Positions 56,301 through 64,000 of a DNA stretch of 64,000 nucleotides are shown here, one piece after another; position 1 is the stretch's first letter; each line of letters starts with the position of its first letter. Below the pieces are notes generated by a model. That model did no database searches, was not told the origin of the DNA, and saw only the letters and a list, made by a program, of their open reading frames with translations. The stretch lies in contig NC_012879.2 of assembly GCF_000003195.3 (NCBI RefSeq), positions 42,240,648 to 42,304,647 of the forward strand, in the 5' to 3' direction. This DNA is from Sorghum bicolor (taxonomy: Eukaryota; Streptophyta; Magnoliopsida; Poales; Poaceae). A program made the translations under genes and the position numbers.

Positions 56301-58994
56301 CTAATGGGCTATATTGCCGACCCAGGCCTGATAGGCCCATGACATACGCTTCTAACAGAGAAACACATCTCCATATTTCCAGTTTCTATCGCCCTTCTTA
56401 TTTCTATTTTGTATTGTCGCTCCACATCTCTAAACAATGTAATCTGCTTCTGAATTTGTTAGAAGACAGAGCATGGATCTCTCCATGGATACCGTATCTC
56501 TTGTACAAGACAAAGCAGAATCAAAACACTAACCAACCAAATTTTTTTTGGCAGATGCATATCCTCTCAGTCAGTGGCCCGGTTGTTACAGCAGCAGGTT
56601 ATGAAGACCAGCTAGCTATTGTGTCACATGCTTCTGATTGTCTGCCCTCAGGGGATCAGGTATTTGTCAGGATTTTAATTTGCTCTAGTGTTAAGCTTAA
56701 CAGTGACCTTATATACGTTGTGCCAAAGCTGCTGTATAGTTTTAAGTAGTGACCTATCCCTTTGGTGTTATGCATACTTTTCTGTGAGTAATGATGTTGT
56801 AATAACTAAATATTTGTGACTGATACTGACAGGTGCTGGATGTTAAAGTATTCAACATATCTGAAGGGGCACAATCAATGTCTGGTCGTCTTGTTTTGAC
56901 ACCATTGTCTCAATTATCTTGGTTTGGATTCAGTGAGAATGGCCAACTTAGTTCATATGATTCCAAGGTTTGTATGACCTACAAGTATGTTAATGTTTAA
57001 CATAGCTTCAATGATACCAATATCAAGAATGTTTTAAAAGAGCAACCAAATTTTCAGGGAATACTGAGGGTTTTTTCCAGTCAGTTCGGTGGAAGTTGGC
57101 TTCCATTATTTAGGTATTGAATATACTCTACTGGATAAATACTCATGTTATTGCTACAGCAAAGAAAATCACTCTATTTGATTTCAGTTCGGTGAAGGCA
57201 AGAAAATCCGAAGATGAAAGCCATTGGGTGGTCGGTTTGGATGCAAATAATATATTCTGCATTGTATGCAAAACCCCTCAATCTTATCCACAGGTATGAT
57301 TTGTTTCTTTTCAGTTACTTTCATGTTAGTGGAACTTCTGAAGTGTAGATAGTTCCAACAAATGTTTTTTTTTCTCTGTTCGAAACTAGGACAAAGTTTC
57401 CTCACTACAAAACTGCTTCTGATCTTAGGTAATGCCCAAGCCTGTGCTAAGCATACTTCATCTGTCATTTCCCCTTGCGTCATCAGACCTTGGGGCTAAT
57501 AGTTTGGAAAATGAGTTCTTGATGAGGAAGTTACAGCTCTCACAGGTTCATACTGTTCCTTTTCAGTTCTGTACTGTGTTATATGTGTTCTGTTATCTGT
57601 TTATTAAAATTGCTATTTATCTCAGATTCAAAATAAAATGGAAGAAATGACTGCTTTGGGCCTTGACACCACCACATATGATGATGAAGCATTCAACATG
57701 GAGGCAGGACTTGACCAATGCATTTTGAGGCTCATCTCTATCTGCTGCAGTGGTACCAGACTTGAACTAAAAGGATTTATGAATTTTGGTGTTGTATGAA
57801 ATTTATAGTCTTCTTTTCTTGTTTTCCCAAAGGTGATAAGCTCGTTCGAGCTTCTGAGCTTGCAAAATTATTGACACTAGAGAAGTCAATGAAGGGAGCG
57901 CTAACACTAGTGACCCGCTTGAAACTTCCCATGTTGCAAGAGAAGTTCAGCTCCATAATTGAGGTAAAAGCCACAACCCTTAATTTCTACTTCGATTGAA
58001 CCTATCTAATTTCTAGACCTGATTCATGTGAACTGTGCAGAAACTTTTAGCCAGGATCGGTTTCAGCACAGGCTTGATTCAACTATGTAATCAATTTGAC
58101 CAACATACCTTCATGTAATCTGATCTTGTAGAAACACGTCAAGAGTGTACCAATCACAGAATATCTTGTCGTCCTCATGTTCCACCACTAGGCAGTTCGT
58201 ACAAGGTTCCATGGCTGCAAACCTGTACAGGAGTTCCATCCTCCTAGCGGCAGTCAGGGGGCCTTGAGCTCCACCTGCCCTATAATTCCAAATCTCTTAA
58301 TCTAGCAACCACCATACTAGGAATTTATTATTGAAGTTAATCTATAAATTTTATCAGCCACACTTAATGTATAAATCTATGAATTTTATCAACCACACTT
58401 AATGTAAAAAATATTCTTACAGTCTTGAGCACCTTGTTCAATTGATGATTGTATAGTTTCCTGTTTCAGGAGAGGATGTTAAATAATAAAATAATAGCTG
58501 GGACAGGAGGATTTTGCTCCAATGCTACAATCACGACGAATACACCAGTGCTGACCACTCAGGCAACTGTACCTTCTAAGTTTATGCAAGATGGGAACAG
58601 TTCGCTGGAATTTTCGTTACCCAAACCGAATCTTGTCAATCAACAATGCAGTTCAACTGAACCAAAGAAGTCAGCAGGAGAACAAGGGATTGAAATTAAG
58701 GATAGTGCTCGAAAGGTTTCATCTGCTTTTATTCCATCTGCCAAAGTACCTAAAAGCAGTGAAACAAAGAAACATAGAAATGGAGCATCCAATGCAGCTG
58801 TAGTCGACCAGAATCAGGAAGGAGGCATTGATCATACTGGTGCAAAAAAAATGAGCACTGAATACTGCAATCGAGCAGAGCCTCAGCGGCCAGTTAACCC
58901 TTTTGCAAAATCATCTTCCAGCAAAGAACAGTCATCATCCCTTTTGGATTCCATAAAAAAAATGAAAGTTGACAAACCCAATGGTAGAATTTGA
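53324..58994 (+). CDS. EOL1: Ctf4/AND-1/WDHD1 homologue (EOL1-like), replisome adaptor
   Basis: Twelve exons join in frame to 998 residues: 53324-53621, 53722-54827, 54964-55140, 55254-55367, 56555-56659, 56833-56967, 57058-57113, 57188-57293, 57429-57545, 57626-57752, 57833-57963 and 58470-58994. Ctf4/AND-1 is a trimeric hub linking the CMG helicase to DNA polymerase alpha; the Arabidopsis homologue EOL1 also interacts with LHP1 in Polycomb memory. The N-terminus is a WD40 propeller: LHKDGVTALAVAP, LKGHKGSVTGLAFDP, LCWSPDGQTLAVPGLRNNVV, LASAGLDRQVLIWDVKS. An acidic linker follows (FDDDDEDEDEEK), then a basic KRPRRKS. The SepB/Ctf4 middle domain spans exons 3-11 (YRPFGSWAGNSE, SVSGPVVTAAGYEDQLAIVS, LPLFSSVKARKSEDESHWVV). 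The C-terminus is Ser/Lys-rich and disordered (PVNPFAKSSSSKEQSSSLLD); no HMG box is seen. The exon 1/2 acceptor (AAGCAG|AGG) is the best of two. No frame damage. Confidence 0.93.
55920..56350 (-). mobile_element. LTR-like insertion in EOL1 intron 4
   Basis: Intron 4 (55368-56554) is the longest of the gene. On the minus strand, 56355 down to about 55920 begins TGTTAGAAGCGTATG, has a TATA box CTCTATATAAGGAGAG (near 56235-56250) and a leader-like tail, as in a copia LTR. I could not find matching TSDs or the far boundary. Confidence 0.4.
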
Positions 58995-59624
58995 AAAATA
59001 ATTGTTCTCATTTATACCATGGCCCGTAGGAAGGGAACCAACTGTTAGGCATCCACTGACATCTGCAGTATCTAGTTTGCTTCTGATGGCATATGTAATA
59101 ACCATTCACTTTCTAAATTTGTTTCTTGATGCTTTGGTGGATTACTGCCGTTGGGATAGATCAACATTATGTGATGTATTCCCCCTGTTTATGAAATTGG
59201 TTCATTTGTGATTTGCTTTGTCATATACTATTACTTCTGGTCTTATCACCTCTAATGCTTGTATGCCTTGCAGGTATGTAAGGCTTCGTATCAAATTGAC
59301 TCTTGAACTTTTTTTTCCCCAACAATAGGTGTTAATTGAGCCTCTTCACAATATATTTTTACACTTAGAACAGCCAGTGTCATGACCTGACGGTGTTCCA
59401 ATTGAGACTAGGGATGAAAATGATACGGACATTTTCCGAATTTGTTTAGAGGAATTCAAATCTGTTTGTATTAGTCTAGATATTTAACACTCAATACTGT
59501 ATCTGTACTCAAGTTGTATATTTATAATGTCGACACCCAATTGTATCTTATTCGGTATGGTTGACACTATCTGAAATATAAAAACAAATATAATATTAAT
59601 GATATATGTTCGTATTCGATCTAT

Positions 59625-60369
59625 AGATGGCCAACGGGCCGTGCCAGCTTGACGTGAGGTCGTGCCTCAACGGGCCACCGTGCCGTGCTGCTGCCGTGCT
59701 CGTGCCTGGCCTCCGGCCCAAGGCACAACCCGTGGGCCGTCGGGCTGTGCCGAGAGCACGGCGTGCCGCCGTGCCGAGCGCGCGCGCGGGGAAGAAGCAG
59801 CTGCTTGACGCCGCCACTGCAACTCTGGCTTCCGGGGAAGAGGACGAGGTCGTGGCGGCGCTTGATCTTCAGCCTGCCATCGCGGGGCGCCGGAGGAGAG
59901 GGGGCGTCCGCGCGAGCCAGGAGGGTGCCGGCGTGCCGCGCCGCCGCCGCGGCTTGAGGCCGATGTGCTCGAGCGCGACTGGGGAAGAGAGATCGGGATG
60001 AGCGGAGGCAGAGGCGGCGCTGCGGCGGTATGGAGCTGGAGGGGAAGGGAGAGATCGGGACATGCGGAGGCGGTCGGGCGGACGACTTTGTGCGCGTCGC
60101 GTCCCTGGTGGCTGGGAGTGGGATGTGAGGGAAGGGAGTTAGGGTTTGGGGTAAGCAGGCCGGTGTGGGCTACTGGGCTGTGGGGATGGGAATTGGGAGG
60201 GGGGAGTTAGTAGGCCAGGCCAGTGGAAATTGAGTTAGCAGACCGGGTCATTGTCGTGTCTGCTAGTTGAGCGGGCCGTGCCCGTGCCGTGCCACGGGCC
60301 AGGTGGAGGCCCAGGCACGGCCTGGTGCCTCGGGCCAGGCCGGTCCGGGCCCGCTGGCCACCGGGCCAT
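59625..60369. repeat. GC-rich 'GGGCCGTGCC' repeat downstream of EOL1
   Basis: Same word composition as 52600-53100 (CGGGCCGTGCC, CCGTGGGCCGTCGGGC, AGGCACGGCCTGGTGCCTCGGGCC). Open frames inside are Arg/Ala/Pro-rich composition artefacts. The SIRE-type LTR at 60370 is inserted at or in its end. The preceding 58995-59290 is probably EOL1 3' UTR, and 59400-59620 AT-rich repeat debris. Confidence 0.5.
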
Positions 60370-62292
60370 TGAAAGCCCTAGTTTGGTTTTGGATAATTAA
60401 TGAAGCCCTAGTACTAACCTCTATGCTAAGTGTGTAGACTTAATAAGGATGATACATGCCAAGTAATGGAGCAAGAGATGATCATGGTGATGATGATGAT
60501 GACCACAAGATGATCAAGTGCTTAACTTGGAAAAGAAGAAAGAGAAAAATAAAACCTTATCGAGATGAAGGCAAATGTATTGCTTAGGGTTTTAGTTTTG
60601 GTGATCAAGACACCATAGAGGGTGTGATCACATTTAAGATAAATAGCCGTACTATAAAGAGGGGAATTCTTTGGCTAAGCGGTTATCAAGTGGCACTAGG
60701 TGTCATTGTTCATGTGCATGCATTTAGAACCTAGTGAGCTAACTTAACTCCTTCAAAGAAAATGATTGTGAAAATGCTAATACACTTGCACATGTTGGTA
60801 CACACATGGTGGTGTTGGCACACCTTAAGGAGGTAGAAAGTTTCTTGTGTGCTAGTAGAAAGTTTCTTATATACTGTTGGAAAATTTCTTGTTTGCTGGT
60901 GGAAAGTTTCTTGCCCGCTAGTAGAAAGTTTCTGACTGAAAACTCTTAACTCTTACCGGACGCTCTGTCCTGAGGCACCGGACGCTGCCTCGGAGCGTCC
61001 GGTGCGCTCTCGGTTGCTGGCATAGGTGAGAGCTGTGCACCGGACGATCAGCACCGGTCGCTGGCCGAACGCTGTTCGTGCGTTCGGTGTCTCTGAGCTT
61101 TTACGGTGTTCTCTGAGTAAGCGTCCAGTGCCGACTTGGCGCATCCGGTGGTCGCGTCCGGTGATCCTGCGTTTTTGACAAACTCTCTGCGTACATGACC
61201 GTTGCGCACCGGACGCGTCCGGTATCTACTTGACCGCGTCCGGTGGTTCAAATATGACCGTTAGAGATCAACGCGCGAGATTCAAGTAGGGGACACGTGA
61301 CTGTTTATGGAGCACCGGACGCTTTTTTCCAGCGTCGAGTGGCTTACTAGCAGCGCATCCGGTGGTTCCGGTTTCTTCCCAGTAAAAGAGCCAACGGCTC
61401 TATTTGTTTGAGGGGCTTATAAATAGTTGTTGGCCGGCTTGGGGCTTACTCTCTTGGCATTCTAACATACTTGACATCCTTGTGAGCCTAAGCAAACACC
61501 TCCCACTCATCTCCTTCATAGATTAAATATCTTTGTGAGATTGGGAGTGATTCCAAGTGCATTTGCTTGAGTGATTGCATCTAGTGGTACTTGGGGATCG
61601 TTCTAGCTATGGTTTTCTTGTTACTCTTGGTGGTTGCCGCCACCTAGACGGCTTGGAGCAGCGGAGGAGGATTGGCACGAGTTAGTGATTGTTCGTGGCC
61701 ATCTTTCGGTGATTGTGAGGAGTCTTGTACCTTCCCCGGCGGAGAGCCAAAAGGTAACTCTAGTGGATTGCTCGTGTCATTGAGTTACCTCACTTGTGGG
61801 TCGATTCTTGCTGTGTCCTAGTGAGGACGAGGTTCGTGCTACACCTCTTAGCCACCGAACCACCAAGTGTTGGTCGACACAACAGGGACGTAGCGTGCTG
61901 GCAAGCACGTGAACCTCGGGAGAAAATTGTGTGTCTTCATTGTGATTGTTCATTAGATTTCTCCCGGTGATTGGACTTCATATTATTGATTGGTTCATTC
62001 CCTCTACGCTGCAGTATAAAGATCAAACCATCTCCCTTACATTTCCGGAAACTAGAGTAGCTTACTTACTTGTATATAAACTTTAGATAGCTCTCTAGTG
62101 TAAGTAGTGACATAGCTTTTGTGTGCCTAGTGATCATATCCACTAGAATTATTGGATAGGTGGCTTGCAAACACCCCATTAGAGCTAGAGCAAAAAGCTA
62201 CGCTTTGTTATTTACTAACCACTTGCTCTAGTGAATTTTTAGAATTTTTAAATAGGCTATTCACCCCCCTCTAGCCATATTAGGACCTTTCA
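60370..62292 (+). repeat. 5' LTR of SIRE-type element
   Basis: 1923 bp. The centre (60957-61390) contains many CACCGGACGC / GCGTCCGGTG words. A near-terminal GGCTATTCACCCCCCTCTAGCCATATTAGGACC matches the solo LTR at 49678-51601 in inverse orientation. Confidence 0.88.
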
Positions 62293-62294
62293 AG

Positions 62295-62308
62295 TGGTAT
62301 CGGAGCCG
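62295..62308 (+). other. Primer binding site, Met-tRNA type
   Basis: TGGTATCGGAGCCG lies two bases after the LTR end, one mismatch from the usual TGGTATCAGAGCC. Confidence 0.8.
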
Positions 62309-62352
62309 TGGTCATCGTTTTATGAAGGCTTAACAACCTCGATGCTCAAATT

Positions 62353-63795
62353 ATGGCTCAAATAGTGTTCAACCATGTTGGGGGCAAACCACCTTTCTTT
62401 GATGGCACAAGTTCCTTTGACTATTGGAAGAGAAAAATGAAAATGTACCTTGGATCAATCAATGATAGAGTGTGGGAAGTCACGGAGAATGATTTTGTGA
62501 TCCTTGACCCTGCCAACCCCACCGATAATGAGAGAGCAAACAAACAATGCAATACTATGGCTCTCAACACAATCTATAATGGCATTGATTCAAAGGTATT
62601 TGAACAAGTCAAAGATCTTGAGAAGGCTAGTGAATTGTGGACAAGACTTGAAGAAACATATGAGGGCACTACAACGGTAAAAAGTGCAAAGTTGTACATG
62701 CTCAAGGACAAGCTTTCAAACTTCAAGATGAAGGATGATGAATCAATACCGAAGATGTTCTATAGGCTCCAAGTCATCATCAATGATCTCAAGGGCCTTG
62801 GTGAGAAAGTAAAGGATGAGGACTTCATTATCAAGTTCTTGATGTGCTTGCCCAAGAGGTTCAAGACATTGAGAACCATCATATTTAGAGGAGGATTGAC
62901 GGGTGTATCTCCCAATGAGGTACTTGGAGATGTTATGACCAAAGACCAATACAATGATAATGATGATGATGAGGTCACGAAGAAGGATGATGATGATATG
63001 AAGAAGAAGAGCGTAGCATTCAAACCTAGCTCTTCATCCAAGAGCAAGAATAAGGGCAAGGCCAAGAAGGAAGAATCAAGTGATGAGGAGTGCTCCAATG
63101 ATGATAGTGATGATGAAGCACTAGCACTCCTCATCCGCAAGTTTGGCAAGATGAATAAGAAGAAGGGCTATCACACAAGAAAGAGAAGAGATCACTTCAA
63201 GAACAAGGAGCATGTGAGGCTATGCTACAAGTGCAAAAGCCCCGATCATATTGTGGCGGATTGTCCTTATAATAGTGATAATGATGAGCATGACAAGAAG
63301 AACAAGAAGGAGAAGAAAGAAAAGAAAGAGAATAAGATGGTCTTCAAGAAGAAGAAAAAGGGTGGATCCTATGTTGTGACATGGGATAGTGATGCTTCTT
63401 CGGATGATGATTCAAGCGATGATGACAAGTCATCCAAGAAGAAGGCGCTTGCTAGTATTGCTATCAATAAGCCATCACTCTTCGACACTCCTTTATGCTT
63501 CATGGCCAAAGGCCACAAGGTACAATATGATGAGAGTGAAAGTGAAAGTGAACATGAACATGATAGTGATAGTGATGATGAAAATGAATTCACTAATGAA
63601 CAACTCATGGACATGTTAGAACAAGCCGATTCTCTTATTCAATCTAAAAATAAGAAGTGCAAAGAATTGGCCAAGAAGTTAAAAGCCCTTGAGCAATCCT
63701 TTGATGAGCTCAATGCTAATCATGAGAGGCTAGTGGAGACCCATGAGAAGCTTGGTAAGGCTCACACCAAGCTTGAGAAAGCTCACTCCTTGTAG
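62353..63795 (+). CDS. Copia gag polyprotein, interrupted at a late TAG
   Basis: Starts at ATG 62353 (MAQIVFNHVGGKPPFFDG, the typical copia gag opening). The UBN2-type gag core covers about residues 45-200 (TRLEETYEGTTTVKSAKLY, FYRLQVIINDLKGLG). A Lys/Asp-rich spacer follows, then a CCHC zinc knuckle CYKCKSPDHIVADC at residues 291-304. A second K/E/S/D-rich segment and a coiled coil (NANHERLVETHEKLGKAHTK) come next. The TAG at 63793-63795 stops it, but the same frame stays open to the window end (LEENKEKVVVSCDVGTTCDL...) with the character of the SIRE gag-pro spacer, so the stop is probably a recent Gln-to-stop change. Confidence 0.85.
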   Translation: MAQIVFNHVGGKPPFFDGTSSFDYWKRKMKMYLGSINDRVWEVTENDFVILDPANPTDNERANKQCNTMALNTIYNGIDSKVFEQVKDLEKASELWTRLEETYEGTTTVKSAKLYMLKDKLSNFKMKDDESIPKMFYRLQVIINDLKGLGEKVKDEDFIIKFLMCLPKRFKTLRTIIFRGGLTGVSPNEVLGDVMTKDQYNDNDDDEVTKKDDDDMKKKSVAFKPSSSSKSKNKGKAKKEESSDEECSNDDSDDEALALLIRKFGKMNKKKGYHTRKRRDHFKNKEHVRLCYKCKSPDHIVADCPYNSDNDEHDKKNKKEKKEKKENKMVFKKKKKGGSYVVTWDSDASSDDDSSDDDKSSKKKALASIAINKPSLFDTPLCFMAKGHKVQYDESESESEHEHDSDSDDENEFTNEQLMDMLEQADSLIQSKNKKCKELAKKLKALEQSFDELNANHERLVETHEKLGKAHTKLEKAHSL

Positions 63796-64000
63796 TTAGA
63801 AGAGAACAAGGAAAAGGTTGTTGTATCATGTGATGTGGGCACAACATGTGACTTAATTAAGGAATCACCCAACCCACCTATTGTTGTTGCCACTAACGCT
63901 TCTTGTAGGTCTTCATCCACCACCACTAACTCTATCTCTACTTCTAGTTTTGGTGTCACTTGTGATGCTTCACTAAAGGTTGAGAATGAGACTCTCAAGA

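Larger units (their letters stand above)
60370..64000 (+). mobile_element. SIRE/Maximus-type Ty1/copia element, 5' part, truncated by window
   Basis: The 5' LTR is 60370-62292 (TGAAAGCC...CCTTTCA). A Met-tRNA-type PBS TGGTATCGGAGCC starts at 62295, then the gag ORF. The rest lies outside the window. Long LTRs, PBS and gag type fit the SIRE/Maximus lineage; protease onward is not visible, so the lineage rests on LTR and gag. Confidence 0.85.

Noticed and set aside
59627..60210. Arg/Ala-rich open frames
   Set aside because: Inside the GC-rich GGGCCGTGCC repeat; composition artefact.

Overview
The window is nuclear DNA from a grass, most likely a panicoid (sorghum, sugarcane or maize relative). 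The evidence is GT-AG introns with plant-type exon structure, three conserved plant genes, and grass-type LTR retrotransposons, Mutator-like elements and Tourist/Stowaway MITEs. Roughly two thirds of the sequence is transposable element (TE) DNA. The species call is inference; no species-specific marker was tested.

Layout. 1-4.6 kb: a gene-like cluster with a C-terminal plant-mobile-domain (PMD) gene, a GRF zinc-finger gene, a small convergent coiled-coil gene and three 9-nt-loop hairpins. 5.0-5.75 kb: an intronless CAF1/POP2 deadenylase-like gene that has lost its catalytic residues. 6.6-7.5 kb: MITEs, one nested in another. 7.69-13.12 kb: a degenerate Ty3/gypsy chromovirus (Reina-like) with LTRs, TSD and chromodomain. 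14.3-15.9 kb (minus): a four-exon phosphoribosylanthranilate isomerase gene (tryptophan pathway, plastid). 18.08-19.14 kb: a Pack-MULE with a perfect 9-bp TSD, carrying a fragment of a tonoplast monosaccharide transporter gene. 19.19-41.45 kb: a nested stack. The host is an old retrotransposon derivative with 3.3-kb LTRs and almost no coding capacity. Its left LTR is split by a young Tat-lineage gypsy element (19.92-31.58 kb) and by a solo LTR (32.29-33.76 kb). The Tat element lacks its RT catalytic core and carries a six-exon antisense gene. 42.48-46.05 kb (minus): a five-exon reticulon-like (RTNLB) gene. 46.4-53.1 kb: MITEs, a minus-strand solo LTR of a SIRE/Maximus-type copia family and GC-rich repeats. 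53.32-58.99 kb: a twelve-exon Ctf4/AND-1/WDHD1 homologue (EOL1-like), 998 codons, with E2F-like motifs near its start. 60.37-64.0 kb: the 5' LTR and gag of a SIRE-type copia element running off the window.

The host genes with intact reading frames (PAI, RTNLB, EOL1) do not form a pathway; they act in plastid Trp synthesis, ER membrane shaping and DNA replication/chromatin. The most interesting material is the catalytically dead CAF1 paralogue, the trans-dependent but recently inserted Tat element with its antisense gene, and the Pack-MULE. All exon boundaries were read by hand from splice consensus and frame continuity; no alignment or transcript data were available.
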